A stretch of 64,000 nucleotides of DNA from Edaphobacter sp. (lineage in GTDB: Bacteria > Acidobacteriota > Terriglobia > Terriglobales > Acidobacteriaceae): assembly GCA_025462645.1 (NCBI GenBank), contig JAOAPB010000062.1, positions 17,017-81,016 of the forward strand. Reading direction: 5' to 3'. Below the pieces are notes generated by a model. That model made no database searches, was not told the origin of the DNA, and saw nothing but the letters and a program-made list of their open reading frames with translations. The position numbers and the translations under genes are program-made. Below, piece by piece: positions 38,024 through 49,540 of this stretch; positions within the stretch are counted from its first letter, which is position 1, and every line of letters begins with the position of its first letter.

Positions 38024-39334
38024 CTATGCAGAGCGGACCGATACAGCTTGAGCGGATACTTCGATCTGAGCGGCGGCGTTGGGCGACGCGATGATGAGGC
38101 GGATGGCTTCCAGGAGCAACCAGGCATAGCCAAGGACGAGCAGGCACTGGACCCCGAGGAAGACGAAGCAGCCTTTCTGATGAGCGAGGAGCCCCTGATG
38201 GAACGCCTGCGCCGAGAACTGCTTGTATACGGTAGCCCAGTAGCTGGGTCCTACCACGGCGACGACTCCAAAGAGGGCGAAGGCGGCGGACTTCAGCCTG
38301 CTTTGTGCCGGAACAAGCAGGCAGATAGGAAAGAGGGTAAGCATCAGATAGGGGGGCCAGGACTTCTTTGAAAAGAGGAGCAGGGCCAGGGTAAGGGCGG
38401 CCATTCCGAAGGTGAGGGTTCGGAGCCGAAGGGCAGGAGAGGCCCGGCGTACAGCGTTGGCTATCAGGACGAAGAGGATGGCCACAGAGGCAAGCACAAG
38501 ACTGTCCCAGAAAAGAGGCGGGGGAGTAATGCCGACGATAGCCTCTATGAGGTAGGGCAGGTTGTTGGCGGTCTTCATGTGCCCTTCATGCGTAAGTGCG
38601 CCGAGGATTGGGACATGAGTTGCCAAGAGCGCTCCGTAGACGACGCCTATCGGGATAGCAATACCCGCTACCCAGCGCCAGCGGCGAGGGACCGCGACAA
38701 AGAACGCCGGCACATAGAGAAGGGGCAGGAATTTGATCGTGGCCACACCCATGCCGACGGCTGCTCCCGAGGCGAGGAAGCGGTTCCTATAGAGCAGAAG
38801 CACGGCGAAGGCGAGCAGGGTGGCGATAATGACGTTGTCCTGACCATCGATGGCTACGAACTGGAGACTTACCGCACTGCAGAGATAGAAAAGAGCTCCG
38901 GTGCGGAGTTCCTGCTCAGAGAGGAAGCTGCGGCCGACACGAAGCCAAATGGGAAGAAGCAGCCACTCGACGCAGATCGCGAGAAGAATGATGGCGAGCG
39001 GCGTAAACCAGAGGCGGATAGCGAAAGCATCCAGATAGGGATGCAGCGGAGCGTAGCTGGTGTAGAAGTCGCGATAGGGAAGATGGCCGCGAAGAACGTA
39101 GTTGGCCTCCTCCCAATAGTAAGCGGGAATATCGCCGCGGGGCTGGAGGCGGAGAACGAAGAAGATGCCGAGGTACATCGCCAGGCGGCTGACGATAAGT
39201 GTGACCGCCATGAGACGATCGAAGGTCTGACGTGGAAGCGCGCGGAGGCGACTGCTGGATACAGCGGCAACACTGACGATTCCAGTCACGACACCGAGAG
39301 CGGCTCGGGCGGTAAGTGTCTGATTACCGGTCAA
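38024..39334 (-). CDS. GT87-like integral membrane glycosyltransferase
   Basis: 436 residues with about 10 TM helices. The first periplasmic loop has WEEANYVLRGHLPYRDFYTSYAPLHPY, with the acidic residue that GT-C enzymes use as catalytic base. It would transfer a sugar from a polyprenyl-phosphate donor outside the inner membrane. First member (in map order) of a five-gene minus-strand envelope glycan cluster. Confidence 0.7.
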   Translation of the reverse strand: MTGNQTLTARAALGVVTGIVSVAAVSSSRLRALPRQTFDRLMAVTLIVSRLAMYLGIFFVLRLQPRGDIPAYYWEEANYVLRGHLPYRDFYTSYAPLHPYLDAFAIRLWFTPLAIILLAICVEWLLLPIWLRVGRSFLSEQELRTGALFYLCSAVSLQFVAIDGQDNVIIATLLAFAVLLLYRNRFLASGAAVGMGVATIKFLPLLYVPAFFVAVPRRWRWVAGIAIPIGVVYGALLATHVPILGALTHEGHMKTANNLPYLIEAIVGITPPPLFWDSLVLASVAILFVLIANAVRRASPALRLRTLTFGMAALTLALLLFSKKSWPPYLMLTLFPICLLVPAQSRLKSAAFALFGVVAVVGPSYWATVYKQFSAQAFHQGLLAHQKGCFVFLGVQCLLVLGYAWLLLEAIRLIIASPNAAAQIEVSAQAVSVRSA

Positions 39335-39434
39335 AGTATCCCTCGAATTTCCTCTGCTTAGCGTATTGTGACATGACCCGTGTAACTAGGCTGTGAGATG
39401 AGAACTCTTGCTGTTGCGGAGTTGGAGCGTGGCA

Positions 39435-41162
39435 CTAATGTTCGAGCTGGGCAGTGCTGGGCTGTTGCCCCAGACTGGTCTGCAGGAGCCGGGGGATCGG
39501 TTTGCGTCGATGTAGGCGATGCGGAGTATCGGGCAAGGCCGAGTCGAGGCGGTAGAGGATGAGGAGGTTGCGCTCAGGGTCGTCCATGGCCGGGAAGGCC
39601 GCGACGCGCTGGAGTTGATACATGGGCGTGAGGGCGTCCATCTTGTCGTCGTCCACCTGGTTCCAGGTGACATACCAGCCGGGCTGGTAAGCACGGACGC
39701 GGACAGCGAGATCCATCGTCCCGAAGTCATCGCAGATGGAGGGCAAGCCGGTCATCAGTGACAGATCGGAGCCACTGATGGAGAGGATGAGCGGGTTGTG
39801 AGTATGGTCGGCAGTGACGATGTCGTGGATTTGCGAGGCAGCGCTGGCGAAGGTGTACTCGGGATTGCGGACGTAGTGAAGGGTTTGACGTGCGTCGGAG
39901 AGAGCGATGATTACAAGGACCGCAATCGCAAGGGCAGCGGCAAGACGTTGGCCAGGAGCGATGATTCGGCTATGGCGCCAGATGCTCTCGAAGATAACAG
40001 GAACAAGCAAAGTAAGGGGAATGGAGACGACTAGGTAATACCGGGGCTGCAGGTTGTTGTGATAGGCAAGGAAGACGGCGTATCCGACAACCCAGAGGAG
40101 TAGCGCTGGAATAAGCGGGTTGCGGAGAATGCGTGGCACGAAGAGGAGAGTGATTACGGTTGTCACGAGGGCCAGTGGATAGAGGATGTGGCCGATCCAG
40201 AGACCATCGGCGAAGGTGTCACGAAGGACGAAGAAGGCGTTCTCCGACGTGATACCAGTATAGGCATTAGCGCTGAAGAGGTAGCGATAATCGTTTAGGA
40301 AGTGGGGGCGGACGATGAAGCCGTAGTATCCGAGCCAGATAATGGCGGCCAGCGCAACGACAGGAAGACTCAGACGGAGTAAAAGACGGAGACGATATTC
40401 GGCGCGAGCCCAGAGGAGCCACCCGATGGCGGGAAAGAGGAAGACCGCCGTGGTCTTGGTAAGGACCATGAGGGGGAGAAGTAGACCCAGGGCAATGATA
40501 GGGACGATGTGTTGATGGCGGACTCGCCAGAAAAAAGAGCTGCTTCCCTGCTCCAGAGTGGCGTAAGAGGCGGCAAGAAGAGCCAGCAAGGTGAGAAGAA
40601 TGAGCATCGGTTCGAGGATAGCCAAGCGAGTAAAGGCATAGCAGAAGGGACTTACGGCAAGGAGTAGGACCGCAACGGCGGGAGCCAGAGAACCCGCTCT
40701 CTCTTTGCCAATCGGCGTCGACAGGCTCTGCCAGCGTCGGAGAAGGAGCCAACAAACCAGCAGGATAAAGGCAAAGATGCTTACCGCGAGCGCGCGGGCA
40801 GCGACGAGATTGGCTCCAGTGAATCGGAAGACAACAGACTCAATCAGCGGCCAGACCGGAAGCGCGACGGCTGGATTAAAGTCTCCCGGGACGTACCAGT
40901 GGCCGCTCTGGAAGTGGCGGATGGCGGCATCGCTGTACCAGCCCTCGTCGGTGTATTTGGACCAGTCCATCCACGGGGAGTTATTGGGGAAATCTGCTTT
41001 GAGATGAAGTGCGTGAAAAAGGACAAAGGTAACAGCAATTAGCAGGAGGATGAATTCCGTAATTTTGCTAACAAATCTGCCGGCAGTAGAGCGTGAGGTC
41101 GGGATGGAGCCGAATAACATTAGGGAGTTCATGAATAATTGAATCAACGTGTAAATGATCAA
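39435..41162 (-). CDS. GT39/ArnT-like membrane glycosyltransferase
   Basis: 575 residues, about 11 TM helices. The first loop carries YTDEGWYSDAAIRHFQSGHW with the Asp-Glu pair of PMT/ArnT-type GT-C enzymes. A soluble C-terminal domain of ~120 residues follows. It likely glycosylates a lipid-linked or surface acceptor using a polyprenyl-phosphate sugar. Confidence 0.8.
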   Translation of the reverse strand: MIIYTLIQLFMNSLMLFGSIPTSRSTAGRFVSKITEFILLLIAVTFVLFHALHLKADFPNNSPWMDWSKYTDEGWYSDAAIRHFQSGHWYVPGDFNPAVALPVWPLIESVVFRFTGANLVAARALAVSIFAFILLVCWLLLRRWQSLSTPIGKERAGSLAPAVAVLLLAVSPFCYAFTRLAILEPMLILLTLLALLAASYATLEQGSSSFFWRVRHQHIVPIIALGLLLPLMVLTKTTAVFLFPAIGWLLWARAEYRLRLLLRLSLPVVALAAIIWLGYYGFIVRPHFLNDYRYLFSANAYTGITSENAFFVLRDTFADGLWIGHILYPLALVTTVITLLFVPRILRNPLIPALLLWVVGYAVFLAYHNNLQPRYYLVVSIPLTLLVPVIFESIWRHSRIIAPGQRLAAALAIAVLVIIALSDARQTLHYVRNPEYTFASAASQIHDIVTADHTHNPLILSISGSDLSLMTGLPSICDDFGTMDLAVRVRAYQPGWYVTWNQVDDDKMDALTPMYQLQRVAAFPAMDDPERNLLILYRLDSALPDTPHRLHRRKPIPRLLQTSLGQQPSTAQLEH

Positions 41163-41289
41163 CCTGAAACCTGACTACACCAGCACTGGTTTCACTGGCT
41201 CCTCTGATGCTCGCCGTACGGTCTTAGCTGCCTCTATCGCTGCTCCATCTTAATCTAAATGGCGATGTGCTGGTGTATAGGCCGATTTA

Positions 41290-42558
41290 TCAACGGTTAT
41301 GAACAATCTCGGCAAGAAAGAGGATCGATTCAAAAGCAGCCAAAATTGATGCCGCGCGTAAAGTTACAAACTTTTGAGTGATGTTGCGATCTATATAGCC
41401 AAAAAAAAGAATTAGCAGTATCGGATCGAAATAGCGCTGGAAGTCGACTTTCAACATCAAAAACGAAATTAGAAAGAGGAATATTAAGAGGTTTGAATAT
41501 CGAGAACACCGCCTTCCTAAGAAGCAAAGAATCAATAAACCGAGATAAGCGGAAATGAAAAACAACAGAGGACCGCATGCAGTTCCACTCATCCTAAATA
41601 TACTTGAAACGATTCCACCGTTCGTAATATATGCGGTCGACAGGTAGCGATGGAAGATCAGCCAAAATGGGGCTGCTCCGCTTATGCAAACCAACATTAT
41701 TATGAAGATCCGACGATCCAAACATACAAAGTTGCCAGCCTTTTCTAAGGCAAGCTCAATTATGAAAGGCGTCGCATAAAATGCAATCATCACCAATGGA
41801 AATAGAAGCGCAGCGAGCGAAAACCCCTCATGACGCTCTTGAAACATGGGCGGTGTAAGACCATGCCATATAGTGAAGAGATACCAAGCGGGCATGAGAC
41901 CGAGTAAGCTGCTGAAAATAAAAATCTTATCCTTGCGCAACTTTGCCCACAAGAAAATTACCGCGTAACAACTCAAGAATAGATAGATCTGGCGGGTATA
42001 AAAGGCGCAAAGACAAATGAGAGGCACACTGGCAACGATCAGTTTGTGGAGGAAATTGGGTAACCTTATTTCATCATGTTGCGTGAGGACGTCTATCAAG
42101 AGAGCCGAAAGAATGACAAACAGTAAAGCTAAATTGTCTGTCATCGGCCAAAAAGCTTCTGCCCTAAAATACGGCGATAGAAGTAAAACCCCGCCCGTAA
42201 TCCACGCCCATTCTTTGGAGCCCCGAATATTTCCGTAGCGTACATATAGAAGCTTCACAAAAAGGAAGTAGATGCCCAGGCTAAGGCCCACGTTGCTGGC
42301 GCGGAAGGCCTTATCACGACCAAGAAGGGGATTTAGAGAGTTAAGTATATGGAATAGCGGCGGTGTCGCCGACGAGTAGTTACGGACAACGTCTTTCCAG
42401 TGACCTTTATGGAAAGCCTCTATGGCAGGAAGGTGAAACAAATAGAAATCGGCATGGGCAGCTCCGTGCCTACCCTCGCCCCCCAAAAAGCCAAGAACGA
42501 ATAACGAAACCAATCCTGCAGAGTAGCTCAAGTCTGGGCGTGATATTGGATTTCTCAA
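41290..42558 (-). CDS. GT-C-like integral membrane protein
   Basis: 422 residues, 10-12 TM helices. The N-terminal loop HADFYLFHLPAIEAFHKGHW matches the GT-C layout (acidic residue after the first helix). I do not recognise a named family. The base composition is visibly more AT-rich than its neighbours, with many Ile/Phe/Lys codons ending in A or T, which suggests transfer into this cluster. Confidence 0.6.
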   Translation of the reverse strand: MRNPISRPDLSYSAGLVSLFVLGFLGGEGRHGAAHADFYLFHLPAIEAFHKGHWKDVVRNYSSATPPLFHILNSLNPLLGRDKAFRASNVGLSLGIYFLFVKLLYVRYGNIRGSKEWAWITGGVLLLSPYFRAEAFWPMTDNLALLFVILSALLIDVLTQHDEIRLPNFLHKLIVASVPLICLCAFYTRQIYLFLSCYAVIFLWAKLRKDKIFIFSSLLGLMPAWYLFTIWHGLTPPMFQERHEGFSLAALLFPLVMIAFYATPFIIELALEKAGNFVCLDRRIFIIMLVCISGAAPFWLIFHRYLSTAYITNGGIVSSIFRMSGTACGPLLFFISAYLGLLILCFLGRRCSRYSNLLIFLFLISFLMLKVDFQRYFDPILLILFFGYIDRNITQKFVTLRAASILAAFESILFLAEIVHNR

Positions 42559-42611
42559 GTTGCTTGTAATGACCCTTTTCTTTTCATTCTCTAACTAACA
42601 TAACCAATCAC

Positions 42612-43703
42612 TTATTCGTAAGACAGAGCATCGATGGGGTCCTTGCTGGCCGCCTTGAACGCGGGGTAGAGTGCTCCGAACAGGGCGCCTACGAAGGCAA
42701 TCACGACGGACTTCCAGACATACGGCAGGTTGATGACGAAGTCCAGCGTCGGAAACCTGTTCTGCAGGATGCCGCTGAGCGCATAGCTGGCTGCGACCCC
42801 GAGAACGATACCGGCCAGGGCGAGCAGTCCCGTCTCGCGCAGGACGATGCCGATGATATAGAGACGGGAGGCTCCGAGGGACTTAAGGATTCCGATCTCG
42901 CGGGTGCGCTCCATCACAGCTGTGTACATTGCCTGAAAGATGACGAGAAAGCCGATGACGACGGCGATGCCGATGACAACACGAAGGCCGATGTTGAACC
43001 CGGGGAGGGCGTTTGGCGTCATCGAGGAGAGGTACTCCTCCGTCTTGAGAACGCTATAGGTATTCATGCCCGGAGTCGCGAGAATCTCGTCTCTGACAGC
43101 GTCCTCATACTTCGGCGGATCTTCCGTCTTGAGATAGAACATCGTCGCTTTTCCCTCATTGCCGGTGAGGACACCCATCGTGTCTATGGGGATGAACTTG
43201 CGACCGCCCTTGCCGTGATTGACAATGCCGCTGATGCGGAAGGGATGATTGAGTACCTGGATGGTGTCTCCGACGTTCTTGCCGTCAGCGGCGTACTCGT
43301 CGACGATGATGTCGTAGGGCGCCTGGAAGGGACCGCCGGAGCGGAAGACGAAAGGAAGCAGATCGTTATAGCTCTTGAAATCGATGCCGTAGATATTGTC
43401 CAGCGTGCTGGTGATCTGAATATTGACAGGGGCGGCAACCTCGACGTGCGGCAGCTTGGCGAGAACATCGGCAACCTTGACGGACGCGGCAGCAGGGCTC
43501 ATGCCAACGAAGTTGTTGGTTGTGCTGGGGCGGACGAACATGTCCATGCCGATGCCGTTCTGGCGCTCCTTGAAGCCATTAAGCTTGCCCATCAGGATAG
43601 CGGTGATGGAGAGGATCATGATGACTTCAATGGCAACGGCGAAGACGCTGATGAGAGAGCGCAGCGGACGGTGGACAAGATTGCCGACAACAAGTTTATT
43701 CAT
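42612..43703 (-). CDS. FtsX/MacB-type ABC transporter permease
   Basis: 363 residues: TM1 near residue 20, a ~200-residue periplasmic domain, then three C-terminal TMs with the coupling motif VMERTREIGILKSLGASR and the end PAFKAASKDPIDALSYE. It resembles DevC/MacB permeases. No ATPase gene or membrane-fusion partner is in the cluster, so it must pair with one encoded elsewhere. Confidence 0.88.
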   Translation of the reverse strand: MNKLVVGNLVHRPLRSLISVFAVAIEVIMILSITAILMGKLNGFKERQNGIGMDMFVRPSTTNNFVGMSPAAASVKVADVLAKLPHVEVAAPVNIQITSTLDNIYGIDFKSYNDLLPFVFRSGGPFQAPYDIIVDEYAADGKNVGDTIQVLNHPFRISGIVNHGKGGRKFIPIDTMGVLTGNEGKATMFYLKTEDPPKYEDAVRDEILATPGMNTYSVLKTEEYLSSMTPNALPGFNIGLRVVIGIAVVIGFLVIFQAMYTAVMERTREIGILKSLGASRLYIIGIVLRETGLLALAGIVLGVAASYALSGILQNRFPTLDFVINLPYVWKSVVIAFVGALFGALYPAFKAASKDPIDALSYE

Positions 43704-43787
43704 ACAACTACTAGTGTATGGGAGAGCGACTTATACAGATACGAGAAGAGTACCCGTGAAGCCGGAGAGACACTTATTCCCGAATCT

Positions 43788-45320
43788 CTAAGCCGAATCC
43801 CGGCCGGTGCTGTGCCATCGGCGAACCGTTGAAACGGTGCGAGGGATGCTATGCACAGGAATCCTGCGTCGAACAGCAACCTTTCCGGGCCCTTTGAAAA
43901 GCATCCCGAACAGCGGCATGGCATAGGCAGCCGATAGAGCGGCAATAACGATGCTGAACGAGCTCAAGCCAAGCATACCAATCACCCCCCCGAGCATACC
44001 CTCGGGGGCAATATGACTGAAGAGCGCGATCGCCAACAGGCCCCACGGAGAGTCCCGAACGCTGCCGCAGAGCGAGTCAAACAGGGTAAATAGCATGGTC
44101 CACAGGACGGGAGCAAGGATGAGAACACCAATCCATCGGTCTATGTGATAACCCTCTGCGGACGGGCTAAAGGAGATCCCGGTAGTAACGTCATCGTCCG
44201 CAAGTCCACCTAGCTCATGAGCATAGAAATTGCCGAAATTGACAGCGGGCTTGTTAGGCCAGAAGACGTGCGGAACAAGGTTGCCAAAGTACATAACGAT
44301 GGGCGAATATCCAAAGGGCCCGGAGCGCTCTGTACCCTCAATCAGCGTATCGTCCGCGGCAATCATCTGCAGGCGGTCAAACACTCCTTGTGGCCTGTTG
44401 TAGTAGCCCTGGGTCTTCGCTTCAAAGGCATCCTGAATGTCCTGCTCAGCTCGTTGACGAGTATCTCCCAGGTTGGAGAGCAGGTTGACCGCAGTGTCGA
44501 AGTTCTCTGCGATACTTCCTGTTTCGCTTCTGAAGTTTCTACCGTATTGAGAATAAGGAATCATATACTGCTGCATGAAGATGACTACGAGGATTCCGCC
44601 AATTATCTGATAAAGATTGAGCTTATAGCGCATAGACCCTGCAGCGACGACCCAGCAAAGAAAAGGGGTGAACAGCCCCTCCTTGGAGAATCCGATCAGA
44701 CCACCGAGGAAGATCGCTGCTCCCGACAGCAGAACCGGAAGATTGACGCTGCTTGTGCCGCCGCTCTTTCGTATCTGATAGATAGTGCCAAGGATCATCG
44801 CCATCTGAAGAAAGCGATTAAGTTGAGCGAGAACGCTCATAACCGAACCGCTCTGCGTCGGTGCTAACGATAGGATAAATGTAACGATCAAGCCCGTGGC
44901 CATGCAGCCAATTGTAGAGTTCTGAATGTTCTCATCCGTAACCAGGCTTCCGAGCAACGCGCGCTTGCGGGTTAAGCGACGGCTGATGAAGACGGCGCCC
45001 AGCATAGCCGTGATGCCGCCAAGGAACACCTGTATAGTCAGAAGAGGGAGTAGGAGATGAGAGTCCGCCGGCTCCCCAAGAATAGCCTTCCAGCACAGAC
45101 CGACAATGACGCCCAGAAGCGCGTAGAAAAAGACATAGGCGCCTGAAGGACGCGTGAGGCCTCCTGCGAGGTTGAAAGCAACAGTAGCTACCATGATGAA
45201 GAGAAAGCTGCACAGCGTGAACATCAGGGCTGTCCCTTGAAACAACTGGACTCCGCTGAGCAGCGCGGCAAAGCCTAAGGCATGCCAGAGCGAGATCCGT
45301 TCTGGATAGGGGATGCGCAC
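43788..45320 (-). CDS. Wzy/O-antigen-ligase-like polysaccharide polymerase
   Basis: 510 residues, GTG start, about 11-12 TM helices and one large loop (~250-390) holding SETGSIAENFDTAVNLL and FGYSPIVMYFGNLVPHVFWPNKP. Late loop and topology fit an oligosaccharide repeat-unit polymerase. It is the first transcribed gene of the cluster, with the GT-C enzymes downstream, suggesting surface polysaccharide assembly. Confidence 0.6.
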   Translation of the reverse strand: MRIPYPERISLWHALGFAALLSGVQLFQGTALMFTLCSFLFIMVATVAFNLAGGLTRPSGAYVFFYALLGVIVGLCWKAILGEPADSHLLLPLLTIQVFLGGITAMLGAVFISRRLTRKRALLGSLVTDENIQNSTIGCMATGLIVTFILSLAPTQSGSVMSVLAQLNRFLQMAMILGTIYQIRKSGGTSSVNLPVLLSGAAIFLGGLIGFSKEGLFTPFLCWVVAAGSMRYKLNLYQIIGGILVVIFMQQYMIPYSQYGRNFRSETGSIAENFDTAVNLLSNLGDTRQRAEQDIQDAFEAKTQGYYNRPQGVFDRLQMIAADDTLIEGTERSGPFGYSPIVMYFGNLVPHVFWPNKPAVNFGNFYAHELGGLADDDVTTGISFSPSAEGYHIDRWIGVLILAPVLWTMLFTLFDSLCGSVRDSPWGLLAIALFSHIAPEGMLGGVIGMLGLSSFSIVIAALSAAYAMPLFGMLFKGPGKVAVRRRIPVHSIPRTVSTVRRWHSTGRDSA

Positions 45321-46205
45321 TCAATCTCATTTCTCGCTAGCGTCTGCTTCAGGCGTAATTTACCTGTAACGTGTAGTGTAGACTACCACGAAATCTATCC
45401 TGCCTCTATCAGAACTGCAAGGGAAGCGATGCAGGACTTTAAGTAGTGTTCAACCGCTTCAAAACGGCATCCAGCTGACATCTTCTTCGTGCTATCCAGC
45501 TACATTCTCGCGGTAGACAACCAGCGGTTCCGAATAGCGCATTTTGCGAGGGATCTACCCGCTCTATCTTGCCACCCTAATCATCGTTCGAAGGCTACCC
45601 TGAATCTCTTAGTAGGGAGGCGCCCCATAAACGCGTGGGGCGTGTCGCGACATACCGCCATCTCTTTTACGACTTGTCTCCTCATGGCGCAGGCGCGGTT
45701 TAAAAGCTCGGAAGAATCAATTTCCCGAACTGGTCGCCCTCCGCAGGGACATTGTTTTTATCTCGTGCTCCCTGGATCGGCAACTCTGTTTTGAAGCTCA
45801 ATACGCGCCGACTGTCCTCCTCTCGGCGGTCTATGTCTTCGGCGTCTTCGGCCTGACGGCAGTCTACGGCATCAATCACGCCGCCTGCCCTACAACGCCA
45901 TCAAATTCAACCAGATTTCTTGGCGTCTTTCTTCTTCGAGACACCGTTTCGCCGACGTATCCTGCAGGACTTACGACCCCGTCGCGGGAATCAATCGTAA
46001 TCAGCTCCATGGCACAGTAGCCTCGATGGAGCCACCTTTTGAGACCTCGCTCCAAATCTAACTAGTTTGGTTCCAATCAGGTATGAGGACAAGAAAAGGT
46101 GAAACAGCTTTGACTTTGATGCGAATCCAGAGCTATTCTGCCCACAACCGCAGGTGGAAAGGGCGGACGCAGACAAATGGTGAGAACGTAGGCTGAGCGG
46201 AGCGA
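45321..46205. other. Long intergenic region, possibly with a decayed gene
   Basis: About 885 bp. On the plus strand near 45790-45890 one frame reads FEAQYAPTVLLSAVYVFGVFG, a membrane-like stretch with no start and soon broken; it may be the relic of a transporter or polysaccharide gene. No RNA gene or repeat was recognised. Confidence 0.35.
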
Positions 46206-46628
46206 ATGGAAAGATTCTGCGACGAGCTGCGATGGGAGCGGGAACGCCGGGAGGTCTCGATCGAGACGATCTGTGAGGTGACGAAGATTTCGTCGCGTCA
46301 TGTGCGCGCCCTGGAGGCTGGAGAGTACGAGCAACTACCGGGAGGAGTATTCCGGAAGGGTATCGTGCGCAGCTACCTTCGTGTCCTTGAGCTGGATGAG
46401 GTGCCTTGGATAGAGCGGTTTGAGGCAAGCCTGCGGGAGAGTGGCGCGACCGCTGAATCTGGAGACGAGGATTGGGCGGAGTTCGCCGAAAATGTCCGAA
46501 GGAACCGGGGCTCGGCGGAATCCGGCACTAGGCTGCGCTGGATGGGCGTTACCGTGATGGTGGTCACACTTGTAGTTCTGGGGTGGGCCGTATGGAAGTT
46601 TGCCTTGCATGCACGGTTGTTTCAATAA
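46206..46628 (+). CDS. RodZ-like helix-turn-helix membrane protein
   Basis: 140 residues. The N-terminal ~70 residues are a RodZ-type HTH (LRWERERREVSIETICEVTKIS, HVRALEAGEYEQLPGGVFRKGIVRSYL), then a charged linker and one TM helix (WMGVTVMVVTLVVLGWAVW). The periplasmic domain of true RodZ is missing, so it is a short relative; it may link to the cytoskeleton or act as a membrane-bound regulator. Confidence 0.85.
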   Translation: MERFCDELRWERERREVSIETICEVTKISSRHVRALEAGEYEQLPGGVFRKGIVRSYLRVLELDEVPWIERFEASLRESGATAESGDEDWAEFAENVRRNRGSAESGTRLRWMGVTVMVVTLVVLGWAVWKFALHARLFQ

Positions 46629-46831
46629 ATTTGTAAATAACCATCCTGCGAAGAATTTCGCACCCTCTTTGAACGACATTCCCATTCGATGCGTGATATC
46701 GCAGTTCGCTGTTAGCTGAGAGCGGATGGCTGGCGAACTTTGCTCGGTGGAAGAGGCGAAGGGTAGAATGGATGAGTTGTATTCTGCGCGGGCAACGTGT
46801 CCGTCGCGGGGATTTTTCTGGAGGATTTGTT

Positions 46832-48004
<1,173 letters not shown>

Positions 48005-48022
48005 GTTACGTACAGATTGTTT

Positions 48023-48078
48023 GCCAGCTAACATAAAAAAGGGACTCCCATTATGGGGTCCCTTTTATGTTAGCTGGC
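48023..48078. terminator. Long bidirectional terminator, metK / acyltransferase
   Basis: A near-perfect stem of ~24 bp (outer arms 48023-48038 and 48063-48078, inner GGGAC/GTCCC) with A- and T-tracts built into the arms, so it can end transcription from both sides. It includes the stop codon of the acyltransferase gene (48070-48072). Confidence 0.9.
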
Positions 48079-49236
48079 TGCAACAGTGAGTTTTGCAGGA
48101 TGTTTGCGGCTCCACCATTGGAGGATGAGGAGGCGGCAGGGACGCTCGACGTAAAGATGAAGGACGATAGACAGCGGAATTGTAATGGCGAGCTTCCAGA
48201 CGGCGTCGAGAATCGTATCGTGGTCACCGAAGACCGCCCTGGACAAGTCGTTGAAGAGAAAGTGAGTCAGATAGAGAGCAAAGCTCGCCTCGCCTAAAAG
48301 AACCAAAATAGGATTAGAGAGAAGACGGGAGAGCCAATTCGGTTCTCCAAGGCCAAGAAGGAGCAGGCCAAAAATGGGGATCAGCAAACCATTGTGCAGA
48401 AGGATTCGAGGCAGGTGATCCGCCAGCATGAGGATGGCAGCGAGCGCTACGATGCCTGCGGAGGCCAGAAATGATGCGGTCCGGCGCTTGGGAGGAAAGC
48501 GGAGATAGAGCCATCCGAGCGAGATGCCTGCGAGAAACTGTGGTAATGCCAAAATAGGGAGACGTCGAACACGAAAAACCTGCCTCATACCGGCAGCTAC
48601 TGGATTGACGTCTTCGTGCCAGGACGCCTGTGGGTAAAGCCAGAGGCACAACAGAGGGACAGCCAGGGCAAGAAACCAAAGACCACACAGCGTCAGAATC
48701 GCCTTTTTGAAAGAGTGGGGGCGAAGATGGAGGAAGATGAACGGGAAGACCAGATAAAAGAACGCCTCACATGAAAGACTCCAAGCCGGTACATTAAAAA
48801 AAGCGACCATGCGGATGGACCATGACTGAACCATAAACAGATCTGCGACGTAGGCCAGAATGTGGATTTTCTCGTGGAATTGAGACCTATTAACGTAGCC
48901 AGCAAGGATCATGCTGACTAAATAGACGGGATAGATCCTGGCTAAGCGTGCGATCAAGAATTTGGAGGCAAGGCCTCTGCCGCGTTCGTACTCATGAGAA
49001 TGGCTATAAGTAAGGATGAAGCCGGAAAGCACGAAGAAGAAACTGACGCCGATGTAACCAGCGCCCATCGCTCCTTCGAAGGGACCCCAGAGTGAAAACG
49101 GCCGAACGAAATGATATAGGGCGACGTGCAGTGCAGCGAAGAATCGAATAGAGGTGAGTGCTTTGATATTTGGAAGCCGTTTTATGCCAGGCGTATGGCC
49201 AGGACCGCGAGCGTCTGTGATTTGATTCAAATCCAT
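48070..49236 (-). CDS. Acyltransferase 3 family membrane protein
   Basis: 388 residues, about ten TM helices. NIKALTSIRFFAALHVALYHF carries the conserved Arg and His; FFVLSGFILTYSHS and RLARIYPVYLVS follow. It is related to the protein at 31708 and likely O-acylates a surface sugar. Its stop lies inside the shared terminator. Confidence 0.9.
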   Translation of the reverse strand: MDLNQITDARGPGHTPGIKRLPNIKALTSIRFFAALHVALYHFVRPFSLWGPFEGAMGAGYIGVSFFFVLSGFILTYSHSHEYERGRGLASKFLIARLARIYPVYLVSMILAGYVNRSQFHEKIHILAYVADLFMVQSWSIRMVAFFNVPAWSLSCEAFFYLVFPFIFLHLRPHSFKKAILTLCGLWFLALAVPLLCLWLYPQASWHEDVNPVAAGMRQVFRVRRLPILALPQFLAGISLGWLYLRFPPKRRTASFLASAGIVALAAILMLADHLPRILLHNGLLIPIFGLLLLGLGEPNWLSRLLSNPILVLLGEASFALYLTHFLFNDLSRAVFGDHDTILDAVWKLAITIPLSIVLHLYVERPCRLLILQWWSRKHPAKLTVAAS

Positions 49237-49540
49237 ATAGAAGTTCCAGTCTTAACCATTAACCAGCTTAATGGCTGGCAGGAAAGAGTTTCGGCCCAAG
49301 ATTACTATGGTAAATTACCTTTCCTTACAATGAGAAGGTAGGAATGTTGATTTCACAGAAACTTTGAATTTCATACCTTGAGTCCGACCTGCTTGCAGGC
49401 AGACGCGAATTTGAAGTTAAGGAAGAGTGCTAAGAAATCTTTTAGATCTGACTGATGGGGTTAGCTTGTAAATCGGCTGACTGGTGGCAACTGTCCGCAT
49501 CGTACAAAGATCGTCTCCAAGCTGCCAGCATCGGACGCAT
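49237..49540. other. Intergenic region upstream of the transglutaminase-like gene
   Basis: About 300 bp between divergent genes. The frame of the next gene is open back to 49484, but those residues look non-native. I see no gene, repeat or strong promoter. Confidence 0.5.

Noticed and set aside
46629..46831. SAM riboswitch upstream of metK
   Set aside because: No conserved SAM-riboswitch core was seen.
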